Shown here piece by piece: positions 42,955-52,458 of a stretch of 64,000 nucleotides of DNA (positions are counted from its first letter, which is position 1; each line of letters opens with the position of its first letter). Under the pieces are notes generated by a model. It was not told where the DNA came from. It saw only the letters and a list, made by a program, of their open reading frames with translations, and searched no databases. The translations under genes were made by a program, and so were the position numbers. Where the stretch lies: positions 1-64,000 of the forward strand of contig JAGWBK010000002.1 of assembly GCA_021295915.1 (NCBI GenBank), written 5' to 3'. This DNA is from Dehalococcoidia bacterium (lineage in GTDB: Bacteria; Chloroflexota; Dehalococcoidia; Lucifugimonadales; UBA1123).

Positions 42955-43917
42955 ATGCAAGTTAAGTTCAGGGTCAAGAGATTCGATCCCGACGCTGATC
43001 GTCCGGTCGTGCACTACGACGACTTCGAGCTTGAGATGGACGAGTCCAACACTGTTTTGGACGGGTTGATTCGAATTCGCGAAGAGATGGACGGCACCCT
43101 CGCTCTGCGCTGCTCATGCCGGAGCGCGATCTGTGGCTCTTGTGCGATGCGCATCAATGGTCAGGCTGGCTTGGCGTGTAACACGTTGCTTATCCACGCC
43201 ATGCCCAAAGACGGTGGCCCAATCGTCGTCGAACCGGCCGGCAACCTGGAAGTCCAGAAGGACCTCATCGTTGACTTCGCCCCGTTCTGGAGCAAGGTCC
43301 GTGACGTCCAGCCCTGGCTGCAACCCGAGGGTCCCGAGCCGGAGACTGAATATCTGGCGCCTGCGGAAGACATGCAGCATCTGACAGGCGTGACAGCCTG
43401 CATCATGTGTGGCGCATGCGTCTCTGACTGCACGGTCTTGAACGTCGACGACAACTTCCTGGGACCAGCCGCTCTCGCCAAGGCGTACAGGTTTGTCGGC
43501 GACCCCAGGGACGATGCAGACGATGCGCGTCTCGGTGCGCTCAACGAGTATGGCGGAGTGTGGGACTGCACACGCTGCATGCAGTGCGTCGAAGTCTGCC
43601 CCAAGGGCGTCGACCCGATGGGCAGGATCATGGCTCTCAGGGATCGTGCGATGGAGGCTGGGTACGTTAACACGACCGGCGCGCGCCACGCCAACGCCTT
43701 CGCGGAGTCAGTAGAGCACAGCGGGTGGCTGGACGAGACCAAGCTCGTGGTCAAGAGCCACGGTATGACCAATTTCCGCGAGATGCTCAAGCTTGTGCCT
43801 GTCGGACTGAGAGCAATGAAAGCTCGCAAGATGCCGCCTCTCGTTCACAAGAGCATCCCTGGAGTCGAAAACGTCCAGCGAGTGTTCGAAAAAGTCGAGA
43901 GCCGCCAGGATGATTGA
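42955..43917 (+). CDS. sdhB: Succinate dehydrogenase / fumarate reductase iron-sulfur subunit
   Basis: The 320-residue protein passes electrons from FAD to the third subunit. The N-terminal 2Fe-2S domain has LRCSCRSAICGSCAMRING with Cys ligands, plus Cys in ACNTLL. The C-terminal domain has two cysteine clusters, CIMCGACVSDC and CTRCMQCVEVCPKGVDP, for the 4Fe-4S and 3Fe-4S centres. It is longer than classical SdhB (about 235-260), with a C-terminal extension (about residues 255-320) that may contact the CCG subunit. GGG precedes the ATG. Confidence 0.95.
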   Translation: MQVKFRVKRFDPDADRPVVHYDDFELEMDESNTVLDGLIRIREEMDGTLALRCSCRSAICGSCAMRINGQAGLACNTLLIHAMPKDGGPIVVEPAGNLEVQKDLIVDFAPFWSKVRDVQPWLQPEGPEPETEYLAPAEDMQHLTGVTACIMCGACVSDCTVLNVDDNFLGPAALAKAYRFVGDPRDDADDARLGALNEYGGVWDCTRCMQCVEVCPKGVDPMGRIMALRDRAMEAGYVNTTGARHANAFAESVEHSGWLDETKLVVKSHGMTNFREMLKLVPVGLRAMKARKMPPLVHKSIPGVENVQRVFEKVESRQDD

Positions 43918-43930
43918 TACCAACTAACGG

Positions 43931-43968
43931 CCCCCTCTCCCTGAGGGAGAGGGCTGGGGTGAGGGTGA
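43931..43968 (+). repeat. Dispersed intergenic repeat, copy E
   Basis: CCCCCTCTCCCTGAGGGAGA-type hairpin followed by GGGCTGGGGTGAGGGTGAA, in the sdhB-CCG subunit gap. Confidence 0.7.
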
Positions 43969-44014
43969 AAGTAAGATTCACCCCGCAATTCAGTAACAAG
44001 GTAGAAAACAGACC

Positions 44015-44908
44015 ATGAGATACGCCCTATATCCGGGCTGCGTTTCACGCGGCGCCTGCCCAGAACTATACGATGCCACTCTCGAAGTATGCCGCAGGCT
44101 CGGAATCGAGCTTGACCTCATAACGATGCAGGGCGCTTCCTGCACCGGTGCAGGAGTCCTGCAGGAGAAGAACCTGCGACTCGGCGATACCCTGAATGCC
44201 CGTACGTTCGCAATGGCAGAACGCGCCGGTCAGCAGATCATGACCATCTGCTCCACATGCCAGGGCGTAATGTCACAGGCCAACGCTCGACTCCAGGACG
44301 ATGAGTACAGGGCCTCCATCAACGAAGACCTCGCAGAAGAGGGCCTACAGTACAGCGGCACCGCCGATCCACGTCACCTTCTTTGGGTGATGGTCGAGGA
44401 GATCGGTGTCGAAAAGCTCGAGTCCATGGTCGTCCAGAGATTGCCCAACCTGAAGTTGGCTCCCTTTTACGGCTGCTACATAGTCAGGCCGTCCTCAGAT
44501 CTAAAGTTCGCCGAACATCCCGAGCGCGAAGACGCCCTCGAGTGTGTCATTGAAGCCGTGGGCGCCCAGGTCGTGGAATTTGCGGGGAAGACCCTTTGTT
44601 GTGGCTTCCCCATCCTTACGATCAACGAGACCAACTCGCTCAAGATGGTCGCCACTCATACCATGGACGCCAAGGGTCTCGGCGCCGACGCTATGGTCAC
44701 GCCATGCCCGCTGTGCCACCTCAACCTGGACGGCTACCAGCCCCAGGCGGCCAAGGCAAACAGCCCCATGGCTCCCATCGACATCCCGATTCTGCACTTG
44801 CCGCAGCTCATCGGGCTGGCCCTCGGCATCGATCCGAAGGCCATGCGTCTCAACCGCCACATAGTCTCCACCAAGAACCTGCTCTCAGAACTCGCCCTGA
44901 CGCCCTAG
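44015..44908 (+). CDS. CCG-domain (HdrB/SdhE-like) subunit of succinate:quinone oxidoreductase
   Basis: The 297-residue protein has two cysteine-rich CCG-type domains as in heterodisulfide reductase subunit B and type E (SdhE) quinone oxidoreductase anchors. The second is canonical: GCYIVRP, LCCGFPILTINE, TPCPLCHLNLD. The first is altered: GCVSRGACPEL, then GASCTGAG (SCTG instead of CCG), then ICSTCQG. It has no transmembrane segment, so membrane attachment would be by amphipathic helices. Genes for classical SdhC/SdhD are absent. It completes the three-gene SDH set. Confidence 0.88.
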   Translation: MRYALYPGCVSRGACPELYDATLEVCRRLGIELDLITMQGASCTGAGVLQEKNLRLGDTLNARTFAMAERAGQQIMTICSTCQGVMSQANARLQDDEYRASINEDLAEEGLQYSGTADPRHLLWVMVEEIGVEKLESMVVQRLPNLKLAPFYGCYIVRPSSDLKFAEHPEREDALECVIEAVGAQVVEFAGKTLCCGFPILTINETNSLKMVATHTMDAKGLGADAMVTPCPLCHLNLDGYQPQAAKANSPMAPIDIPILHLPQLIGLALGIDPKAMRLNRHIVSTKNLLSELALTP

Positions 44909-44943
44909 GCTCCTCACGTTCGCGAAAGGGGGCGTGTCTCGAA

Positions 44944-47187
44944 GTGGTCCTTGGCTCACTTGCTCGATGTTCCGCCCGTCGTCCTTGGGTGATTGTCGCC
45001 CTCTGGGCCGTGGTCATGCTCGCGGCATTTGGAGTGATTGGCCTGCTATGGGAAGGCTCTTTCACCAGCGAAAGCGTCCTTTTCGACGGGTCCGAATATA
45101 ACGTCGGCGAAGAGATTCTGGAGGAACGTTTCCGGGGCCCTCGTCCAGCTACTGAGGTCGTGGTAGTCCACTCGGACACTTACACGATCGTCGATCCCGA
45201 ATTTGAGGCCACGGTGCAAAACCTGTTCTTCGGCCTTGCTGCTCTCGCTCCTGGTGTCGTCTCAGGTGTCAGCCAGTACTACAACTCCGGATCAGATTGG
45301 CAGGTGTCGGACGACGGTCACTCGACCATTATCTCTGTGACGATGTCAGGGACACTCGATGAGGCCGCCGAAAACATTTCCGAACTCATGAGCGTGGTTC
45401 GCCGCCACAACGGGCAGGATGACTTCGAGGTTCTCCTGGTTGGCGAGGCTTCGGTTGCCGCGCGAATCGCGGAATCGGCGACTCGACTATATCTCGCCTC
45501 CCAAACGATTGGGTTCGGCAATGCCGCATACTACATTGCATTCATTGGATTACTCGGCATCGGCGCACTGGCCGGAATGCGGCTGCCCGTTGTGCTGAGC
45601 TTGCCAATGGTCGCTATACCATCGGCCATTATGGCCTTGATCGGAATGCTGTTCCCCGTTCATGCCATCGCCGCAAATTTGCTGGTCTTGATCGCAGCGC
45701 TACTCGGACTGGTGTTCACGGTCCTGATAGCACTCAGGTATCGGGAAGAGAGGCATCGAGGCTTCCATAACCTGGACGCGATAGAGCGAACATGTTCCAC
45801 CGTTGGCATGGCCATTGCCTTCGGTGTATTGATTGCAGTGATCGGACTTGCGGGACTGTTGATCGTCCCTTCCAACTTAGTCGTGAGCGTGGGACTCGGA
45901 GCGATTCTCGCACTCTGCGTACCGCTGGTTGGGGCCGTTACCCTGACCCCGGCGTTGTTGACCCTCCGCTACGATCGCGTAACCAACTCCCGGGCTGCTG
46001 AGCAGGATGATGCGGAAGAAGTAGTTGGTGCCTCATACGATGGGAGGGGCCGGCTCTCTCGTATGCTGGACTGGATAGTCGACGTTGCCATGAACAGGCC
46101 AGTGCTGAGCTCACTCGCTGCTATAGCCATCCTGGTTGCCCTGTCTCTTCCAGTCCTCGATCTAACGCTCGGTTTCAACAGCCCCGAGACCATACCCAAC
46201 CGTCATGACAACAGGGCGGCATACGGTCCTCAACACTACGAGGCATTCACGCGACTTGCCGAGAACTTCCCCGTTGGGGCCATGTCACCAGTAGAGGTGG
46301 TGATCGACGCCCCTTTTGTGGATCCTGATGTGGAGGCCCGAGTGGCGGATCTTCAGGCTGGGCTAATATTCGCACCGGACTTATCGGGTCAGACGTTTGT
46401 TCAGACCAATCTTGATCGGGACGTCGTCCTGATCTCTTCTCCAACCATAAGTCATCCCGAGAGTGAGTCGGCAATTGGAGCCGTGCGCAGCCTCAGGGAT
46501 GAGCCTTTGCCGGATGTGTTCGGCGACACAGATATCGTGGCTGTGGTGACCGGACGGTCCGCCTTTGCCGCGGACCTGCTCCATCTCGTGGAGAGCTACA
46601 CTCCCGTCGTGGTGGCTTTGGTGATAGTGTCGAGTCTCTTGATTCTTCTTGTGGGAACACGCTCGCTGGCTGTCCCGGTTCTGCTTACTGTGTTAAACAT
46701 GTTCTCGGCAGGAGCGGCTCTTGGAGTCATGGCGCTCCTGTTTCAGAATGGTGGCGGAACGGCCGACGGAGTCCTGGTCACAGAAGCATGGTTGCCTATG
46801 CTTATCGTACCGTTGCTTTTCGGACTTCTCATGGCTTCTCAACTCGTCCTACTGGGACGTATCCGGGAGCTCCTTGGCAATAGCGGCGAATACACAGAGT
46901 CAATTGCAGCAGGCATGAGTGGTACTGTCGTGCCTGTCACACTGATGTCGCTGGTCATGGCGGCGGTCTTCGGGAACCTCGTATTAGAGATATTCGGGTG
47001 GCGGTTGTTCCCGTTCCATCAGCTTGGAGTGGCAATGGCTGTCGGCCTGGTACTGAACGCGGTGGTAGTCCAACTGGTCCTTCTGCCTGCCACTTTGAAG
47101 TTACTCGGTTCGGCAGCTTGGTACTTCCCGAAATCCCTGAAATGGCTGCCTGACCTCAGTGTCGCGCCACAGTCACTGCAGCGGTAG
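44944..47187 (+). CDS. MMPL/RND-type transporter
   Basis: From GTG 44944 the protein has about 747 residues. It has the MMPL plan: an N-terminal transmembrane helix (PWVIVALWAVVMLAAFGVIGLLW), a large extracytoplasmic loop, five or so helices around residues 200-340, a second long loop, and a final bundle. Such proteins export lipids, siderophores or drugs with proton motive force. A longer open frame reaching 44596 is a shadow of the upstream gene. The end overlaps the convergent molybdoenzyme gene by 15 bp. Substrate unknown. Confidence 0.85.
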   Translation: MVLGSLARCSARRPWVIVALWAVVMLAAFGVIGLLWEGSFTSESVLFDGSEYNVGEEILEERFRGPRPATEVVVVHSDTYTIVDPEFEATVQNLFFGLAALAPGVVSGVSQYYNSGSDWQVSDDGHSTIISVTMSGTLDEAAENISELMSVVRRHNGQDDFEVLLVGEASVAARIAESATRLYLASQTIGFGNAAYYIAFIGLLGIGALAGMRLPVVLSLPMVAIPSAIMALIGMLFPVHAIAANLLVLIAALLGLVFTVLIALRYREERHRGFHNLDAIERTCSTVGMAIAFGVLIAVIGLAGLLIVPSNLVVSVGLGAILALCVPLVGAVTLTPALLTLRYDRVTNSRAAEQDDAEEVVGASYDGRGRLSRMLDWIVDVAMNRPVLSSLAAIAILVALSLPVLDLTLGFNSPETIPNRHDNRAAYGPQHYEAFTRLAENFPVGAMSPVEVVIDAPFVDPDVEARVADLQAGLIFAPDLSGQTFVQTNLDRDVVLISSPTISHPESESAIGAVRSLRDEPLPDVFGDTDIVAVVTGRSAFAADLLHLVESYTPVVVALVIVSSLLILLVGTRSLAVPVLLTVLNMFSAGAALGVMALLFQNGGGTADGVLVTEAWLPMLIVPLLFGLLMASQLVLLGRIRELLGNSGEYTESIAAGMSGTVVPVTLMSLVMAAVFGNLVLEIFGWRLFPFHQLGVAMAVGLVLNAVVVQLVLLPATLKLLGSAAWYFPKSLKWLPDLSVAPQSLQR

Positions 47188-48198
47188 CGGCGGCTGCCAC
47201 CACGACGGCGTCTCATCGACCTCGATTTCGGTGACCCACTTCACCCACTCGAACCCCCTGCGACCAGGAGCCACCAGCCGCACCGGAAAGCCGTGCCCGT
47301 GCGACAGCTGATCGCCGGTGACGTGCGTTGCCAGTATCAGGCTATCGACATCTCTCATGGCATAACGCCTATAGTAGCCGGTCACTGACCGTACAACGAT
47401 CGACCTGGCCTCCGATGAGGGCCCCGCCTGCTCGAGAAGATCCGCGAGCCTTGTTCCGCTCCAAAGCTGGGTCGTGTGCCATCCCCCCGTGCAGTCCAGC
47501 GTTGCCGTCACCTCCGCATCTGACTGCAGGTCGTCGTAGTTCAGCACGGTCGGTTGGTCAACAGCACCGGTGATCCTCAGCTCCCAGTCATTTACGTCGA
47601 TTCGCGAGGGATTGTCATTCAGCCACGAGACCCGCGGAAACGCGTTACCAGTGAATTCGCCCTGGCCATACGACCCTGTAAATCGCCTCTCACTGCCCGG
47701 AAGCTGTGCGGAGGAGGCCGTTCGTTCGATCAACTGCCATCCCACGAAGCCCGCTACTGCCAGACCAAGCGCTCTGATCGCAAGCCGCCGCTCGACCCAG
47801 ACTGCAATAGGAAACTTGCTCAGCATGTACCACGAGTGCCACACCAGCAGTGGAACGATCGCCGCACCAGCATAGATATGCCAGCTCATTCCGCTGAACA
47901 GCCACCATCGATACGAGCCGCCGATTGACCAGAAGAGGCCGAGAGTCATGGTCGCTACGAGCCCAACTACCAATGCCAGCGATGCGACTCTTACAGACCC
48001 TGCCCGCGGCCACCTAAGCGACCTGAGAACATTCAGCACCTTCCAGGCTGCCACCACGATTATGCCGTACCCCGCTATGCGGTGTATCTGTATGTGGAAG
48101 GCGCGCTCCTCAGAGCCAGACGTCAGCCCATAGAACCCCGAGACCAGTTCGAGGAACAGGAAGAACAGCAGAAGTATGTTCGCCCACGGGAAACGCAT
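47173..48198 (-). CDS. Cytochrome b-like membrane domain fused to sulfite-oxidase-type molybdopterin domain
   Basis: The 341-residue protein has about four transmembrane helices in the first 165 residues, with paired histidines (HIQIHRIAGY, SWHIYAGAAIVPLLVWHSWY) suited to heme b. A C-terminal sulfite-oxidase/YedY-like Moco domain (about residues 195-341) follows: WLNDNPSRIDVNDWELRITGAV, the Moco cysteine in ATLDCTGGW (Cys236), HGHGFPVRLVAPG, and WVKWVTEIEV. It would transfer electrons between a periplasmic substrate and the membrane. No separate YedY/YedZ pair is seen; this is a one-chain version. Substrate unknown. Confidence 0.82.
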   Translation of the reverse strand: MRFPWANILLLFFLFLELVSGFYGLTSGSEERAFHIQIHRIAGYGIIVVAAWKVLNVLRSLRWPRAGSVRVASLALVVGLVATMTLGLFWSIGGSYRWWLFSGMSWHIYAGAAIVPLLVWHSWYMLSKFPIAVWVERRLAIRALGLAVAGFVGWQLIERTASSAQLPGSERRFTGSYGQGEFTGNAFPRVSWLNDNPSRIDVNDWELRITGAVDQPTVLNYDDLQSDAEVTATLDCTGGWHTTQLWSGTRLADLLEQAGPSSEARSIVVRSVTGYYRRYAMRDVDSLILATHVTGDQLSHGHGFPVRLVAPGRRGFEWVKWVTEIEVDETPSWWQPPLPLQ

Positions 48199-48289
48199 AG
48201 AGCATCACAACAGTAGTCAACTGTTGATGATTATACGCTGGCGTGTCGCCTCGGGGATGTAAGAGAGTCAGGCAGGTAAGCTGCGGAAA

Positions 48290-49225
48290 CTATCCGCTGT
48301 TGGCCATGACCTCGACGAGCTCCTGGACAGCATCCGCGGAGTGCTTGAGGGCAGCCTGCTCATCGGGCGTGAGGTCGAATTCGATGATCTCCTCGACTCC
48401 GTTGGCGCCAAGCTTCAGTGGCACTCCAACGAAGAGGCCGTCGATACCGTATTCGCCCTGCAGCAAGGCGGTGCAGGGAAGTATCTCCTGCTTGTCGAAC
48501 AGGATCGCCTCGACCATCTGCATGATCGCTGCCGACGGAGCGTAGTACGCGCTGCCCGTCTTCAGAAGGTTGACGATCTCGGCTCCACCGTCCTGTGTGC
48601 GCTTGACGATCTCGTCGATGCGTTCAGCCGACAGCACCTGGGCAATAGGCCTTCCGCCGACAGTCGTGCTCGCCGTCACCGGCACCATCGTGTCTCCGTG
48701 TCCACCAAGTACGTACGCTTCGACTGAGTTGACCGATACGTTGAGTTCCTCTGCGAGGAACGTCCGGAACCTCGCTGTGTCCAGGATGCCGGCCATCCCG
48801 ACCACTCGCTCCTTGGGGAAGCCGCTTACCTGGAATGCCCTTTGCGCCATTGCGTCAAGAGGATTGGTAACAATGACAAGAATGCAGTCAGGAGATGCCG
48901 CGACCACCGCCTCGGTCACAGACGTCACGATGTTCATGTTGGTTAGCAGCAAATCGTCACGGCTCATGCCGGGGCGTCGCGCAATCCCCGAAGTTATGAC
49001 GACTACGTCCGACCCCGCTGTGTCCGCGTAGTCATTCGTGCCGATTACCTTGGCATCCGATCCCAGCACTGGGCCCGACTCCAGCATATCGAGCGCTTTC
49101 CCCTGTGGCAGTCCCTCGACAATGTCGACTAGCGCCACGTCGGCATAGCCCCTGTCGTAGATTCTCTGGGCGGCCGTCGCGCCGACGTTGCCCGCGCCAA
49201 CTACTGTCACCTTGTTCCTTGCCAT
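48290..49225 (-). CDS. mdh: Malate dehydrogenase
   Basis: The 311-residue protein belongs to the LDH-like MDH group: [51 protein letters not shown] with the substrate arginines that mark malate over lactate, VTNPLDAM, and the catalytic GGHGDTMVP. It interconverts malate and oxaloacetate with NAD. GGAGG precedes the ATG. It lies downstream of the isocitrate dehydrogenase gene in a minus-strand TCA/C4 cluster. Confidence 0.96.
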   Translation of the reverse strand: MARNKVTVVGAGNVGATAAQRIYDRGYADVALVDIVEGLPQGKALDMLESGPVLGSDAKVIGTNDYADTAGSDVVVITSGIARRPGMSRDDLLLTNMNIVTSVTEAVVAASPDCILVIVTNPLDAMAQRAFQVSGFPKERVVGMAGILDTARFRTFLAEELNVSVNSVEAYVLGGHGDTMVPVTASTTVGGRPIAQVLSAERIDEIVKRTQDGGAEIVNLLKTGSAYYAPSAAIMQMVEAILFDKQEILPCTALLQGEYGIDGLFVGVPLKLGANGVEEIIEFDLTPDEQAALKHSADAVQELVEVMANSG

Positions 49226-49268
49226 CGATTCAAACCTCCGGCGCGTTCGCGCCTTTCTGACGTTAGAA

Positions 49269-49294
49269 GGGGCGGGTCAGTATGTACCCGCCCC
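49269..49294. terminator. GC-rich hairpin between icd and mdh
   Basis: Nine-bp arms GGGGCGGGT and ACCCGCCCC flank an 8-nt loop. A clear T-tract is lacking on either strand, so it may be a weak terminator or a transcript-processing/stability element rather than a full stop between the two TCA genes. Confidence 0.4.
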
Positions 49295-49331
49295 TCTGTT
49301 TACACTCTTCTATCGGTCTCGCAGTCCGTGT

Positions 49332-50540
49332 CTAGCCGACTGTTTCGACATACTCCTGCCAGCGGTCGTCAAGCGTCGGGTCGGCGACAGTGTCCATAAG
49401 GTACTGACCGAACTCTGCGCTCGTCGCGCCGGTGTCGCGTCCCGTCATGACGATCTTGCGCTCGTACTGACCGCAAACGTCGATCGCCTTATGCAGCCTG
49501 GCGCCGATGTCAGAGTATCCAACGTGCTCGAGCATCATCGCGCCTGCACGCAGCAGAGAGCTGGGGTCGGCGAATTGCGCCCGTCCAGTTCTTACCATTC
49601 GGGGCGCGCTGCCGTGGATAGCCTCGAACATTGCGTACTGCTTGCCAACGTTCGCGCTGCCGGCAGTCCCGACACCGCCCTGTATCTGCGCCGCCTCGTC
49701 AGTGAGGATGTCGCCGTACAGGTTGGGAAGGGCCAGGACCTGGAAGTCCTTCTGACGGGCCGGATTGATGAGCGCGGCCGTCATGATGTCTATGTACCAG
49801 CCATCCCACTCGATGCCCGGGTAGTTCTCCGAGACTTCGCGTGCGATGTCCAGGAACTTTCCGTCAGTGGTCTTAACTACATTTGCCTTGGTTACGATTG
49901 TGACGCGGTCTTTGCCCGTTCGGCGTGCGTGCGCGAACGCGGCGTCGATTATCCGCCTCGAACCCTGTGAGGTGATCACCCTGAAGTCCATGGCTAGGTC
50001 GTCGGAGACGTTCATACCCTGGCTTCCTACGGCGTACATGTCTTCCGTGTTCTCACGGAAGAACGTCCAGTCGATACCCTGTGAGGGGATTCTGACGGGC
50101 CTGATGTTGGCGAACAGGTCGAGTTCCTTACGCATTGACACGTTGGCGCTCTCAATGTTCGGCCAGCCGTCACCTTGCTCCGGGGTATGGGTCGGGCCCT
50201 TCACCGTAACGTGGCACTTCTTGATCTCTGCCAGCACATCGTCTGGAATAGACTGCAGCTTTTCTGCGCGGTTCTCAATGGTCAGGCCGTCGATTACCCT
50301 GAACTCGACTTTGCCGGAGTCCACTTCGCCCCTGAGAAGGTGCTCCAACACCGTCTGGGTCTCTGCGCTGATTGATGGTCCGATGCCGTCGCCCCCGAGC
50401 ATTCCCACGATTATGGGCGACACCGCCGAATAGTCCACCCAGTCTGGCTCGTTCTTGAGGCGCTCTACTCGCTCCAACTGCTGCGCCACAACCTCGCCAA
50501 AGTGCTCCTTCGCGGCCTCGATAGTCTGCTTGTCAGCCAC
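49332..50540 (-). CDS. icd: Isocitrate dehydrogenase (isocitrate/isopropylmalate family)
   Basis: This beta-decarboxylating dehydrogenase converts isocitrate to 2-oxoglutarate. It has GMLGGDGIGPSI, the substrate block SANVSMRKELDLFANIRP, which matches the S-x-N-x-x-x-R pattern of isocitrate enzymes rather than isopropylmalate ones, FRENTEDMYAVGSQ, a lysine in VTKANVVKTTDGKF, and LPNLYGDILTDEAAQIQGGVG. AGGAG upstream and GTG at 50540 give 402 residues. An extension to 50639 lies in the downstream end of the carboxyltransferase gene. NAD/NADP choice not assigned. Confidence 0.9.
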   Translation of the reverse strand: MADKQTIEAAKEHFGEVVAQQLERVERLKNEPDWVDYSAVSPIIVGMLGGDGIGPSISAETQTVLEHLLRGEVDSGKVEFRVIDGLTIENRAEKLQSIPDDVLAEIKKCHVTVKGPTHTPEQGDGWPNIESANVSMRKELDLFANIRPVRIPSQGIDWTFFRENTEDMYAVGSQGMNVSDDLAMDFRVITSQGSRRIIDAAFAHARRTGKDRVTIVTKANVVKTTDGKFLDIAREVSENYPGIEWDGWYIDIMTAALINPARQKDFQVLALPNLYGDILTDEAAQIQGGVGTAGSANVGKQYAMFEAIHGSAPRMVRTGRAQFADPSSLLRAGAMMLEHVGYSDIGARLHKAIDVCGQYERKIVMTGRDTGATSAEFGQYLMDTVADPTLDDRWQEYVETVG

Positions 50541-50592
50541 AATAGGCTCCTTTCCTGATGTTTCCCAGGTCAGACCGACCTGGCTTGGATTC

Positions 50593-52431
50593 CTAAGGTT
50601 TAATAACTGCCAGCACCTGGTTTCTGGTGACCTGCACACCAGGCGCTACTGGTAGTGAAGAGACCGTGCCGTCCGACGGGCTCGGAATGGTGTTTTGCAT
50701 CTTCATCGCCTCAAGTATCAGTAGAGGCTGGCCCTCGCTTACCTGCTCCGCCACTTCCACCGCGACGCTAACGAGTATGCCCGGCATCGGTGCGGTGACC
50801 TGGATTTCTCCTTCAGCAGTTTGTGTATCCTGCTGGGGAGCTGCGCTGATGGGGGCGGACGGTGCTGAGGAGGCTGCTCGAACTGCCGGTGCAGCGCCTA
50901 ACTGAGCGCCGATCGGGTCCACATCCACCTCAAAGAACTGGTCGCCAACATACACGTTGAATCGCCTGGCTCTTGAACTCCGGGGTGGCGCACTGGCCGC
51001 AGGCTGGGCCTCAGCAGCAGATGCTGCTGGCGTCTGCTCTTCCGCTGGTGCCTGCTCGACGCCGTGCTTTATTCGCAGGAACCGTTCCCCTGTCTGCGGG
51101 TACAGCGCGTATATCAACACATCGTCGATGTCCGAAGTCAGTTCCGCTACTGCCTGCCTAGCCGACTCCATCTCCGGTTCTATTGCATCACCGGGGCGTT
51201 CTGGACTGTCGTCTGGTACTTCCACCCCTTCGCCCTTCAGCTTCTCGACAAGTTCCTCGCTCAACTCGGAAACGGGCTTGCCGTAACCGCCGCTGACGTA
51301 CTCTTTTACCGGCTCAGAAACAGCTACGTATCGCCCAAAGAGGACGTTACTGACAGCCTGCGCTCCAACCATCTGGCTCATTGGTGTGACGAGCGGGGGA
51401 TAGCCGAGGTCCGCCCTTGTTCGTGGGATCTCGTCAAGTACCTCACCCAGCCTGTCAACGGCGTCCGCTTCCCTGAGCTGGGATACCATGTTGGACGCCA
51501 TACCGCCAGGAATCTGGTGCTTGAGCACGCTGGGGTCTATTACCGCAGCTCGCGTCGGCTGCATGTGCTCAGCGTACTTGGGCAGCACCGCCTCGAGTCT
51601 GTCTCCAATGCCGAGAAGCGCTTCCACGTCGACACCCGGATCTCTCTCCGTTCCAGCAAGGGTCACAGCGATTGGCTCAACGGCCGGCTGTGATGTCCTC
51701 AGCGCCAATGGCGCAAGGCAGACATCCAGGATGTCCAGTCCGGCCTCGACTGCCTTCAGCGCACTCATAGACGCCATGCCGCTGGTGTAGTGACAGTGAA
51801 GTTGGACGGGGAGGTCGCTGTCTTCCTTGAGCGCACTGACTATTTCATACGCATCGTAGGGAGCCAACAGGCCGCCCATATCCTTGATGCAGATGCTGTC
51901 GGCGCCCATGTCCCTCAGGCTCTGCGCCTTGGCCCGGTAGTAGTCCAGGTTATATATCGGCCCGCCCATTCGGCCTTCGTCTGTCACCGTATAGCACATG
52001 GTGAGTTGTAAATGCTTGCCGGCCCGCTTTACGGCAGCCGCGGCGCGCTCGAGGTTCGGCTCATAGTTCAGGGCGTCGAACACTCTGAATATGTCTATTC
52101 CGTTCTCAGCCGACCGCTCCACAAACGCGTCGACGACGTCATCGGCATAGTTGCGGTAGCCTACGAGGGACTGTCCCCTCAGCAGCATGGACAGTTGCGT
52201 GTTCGGGATGAGCGACTTGAATGTCCGCAACCGCTCCCATGGGTCCTCATAGAGAAACCGCGTTGCGCTGTCGAACGTCGCGCCACCCCAGACCTCCATC
52301 GAATAGAACCCGATGGAGTCCATCTCCTCCGCCAGCTGCGCCATGTCCTCCGTCCTCAGCCGCGTCGCCATCAGGCTCTGGTGTGCGTCCCTGAATGTGG
52401 TGTCGCTGAGTTTGAGGGGAGGTCCGTTCAT
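50593..52431 (-). CDS. PycB/transcarboxylase 5S-like carboxyltransferase with C-terminal biotin domain
   Basis: This 612-residue protein transfers carboxyl between biotin and pyruvate/oxaloacetate. The N-terminal DRE-TIM domain has DTTFRDAHQSLMATRLR, the catalytic-lysine block ICIKDMGGLL, and the metal histidines HCHYTSG. An Ala/Pro-rich linker leads to a C-terminal biotin domain with EAMKMQNTIPS, the biotinylated Lys577. It resembles pyruvate carboxylase subunit B, oxaloacetate decarboxylase alpha, and the 5S subunit of methylmalonyl-CoA transcarboxylase. No biotin carboxylase gene is in the window, which makes a transcarboxylase role plausible. Downstream of it is icd. Confidence 0.88.
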   Translation of the reverse strand: MNGPPLKLSDTTFRDAHQSLMATRLRTEDMAQLAEEMDSIGFYSMEVWGGATFDSATRFLYEDPWERLRTFKSLIPNTQLSMLLRGQSLVGYRNYADDVVDAFVERSAENGIDIFRVFDALNYEPNLERAAAAVKRAGKHLQLTMCYTVTDEGRMGGPIYNLDYYRAKAQSLRDMGADSICIKDMGGLLAPYDAYEIVSALKEDSDLPVQLHCHYTSGMASMSALKAVEAGLDILDVCLAPLALRTSQPAVEPIAVTLAGTERDPGVDVEALLGIGDRLEAVLPKYAEHMQPTRAAVIDPSVLKHQIPGGMASNMVSQLREADAVDRLGEVLDEIPRTRADLGYPPLVTPMSQMVGAQAVSNVLFGRYVAVSEPVKEYVSGGYGKPVSELSEELVEKLKGEGVEVPDDSPERPGDAIEPEMESARQAVAELTSDIDDVLIYALYPQTGERFLRIKHGVEQAPAEEQTPAASAAEAQPAASAPPRSSRARRFNVYVGDQFFEVDVDPIGAQLGAAPAVRAASSAPSAPISAAPQQDTQTAEGEIQVTAPMPGILVSVAVEVAEQVSEGQPLLILEAMKMQNTIPSPSDGTVSSLPVAPGVQVTRNQVLAVIKP

Positions 52432-52458
52432 TGTTCCTTGGTTCTCGTCAGTTGTCTA

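Noticed and set aside
44596-44943. N-terminal extension of the MMPL frame to 44596
   Set aside because: The extension lies inside the CCG-subunit gene in another frame and has low-complexity, out-of-frame composition; the GTG at 44944 begins the transmembrane protein.
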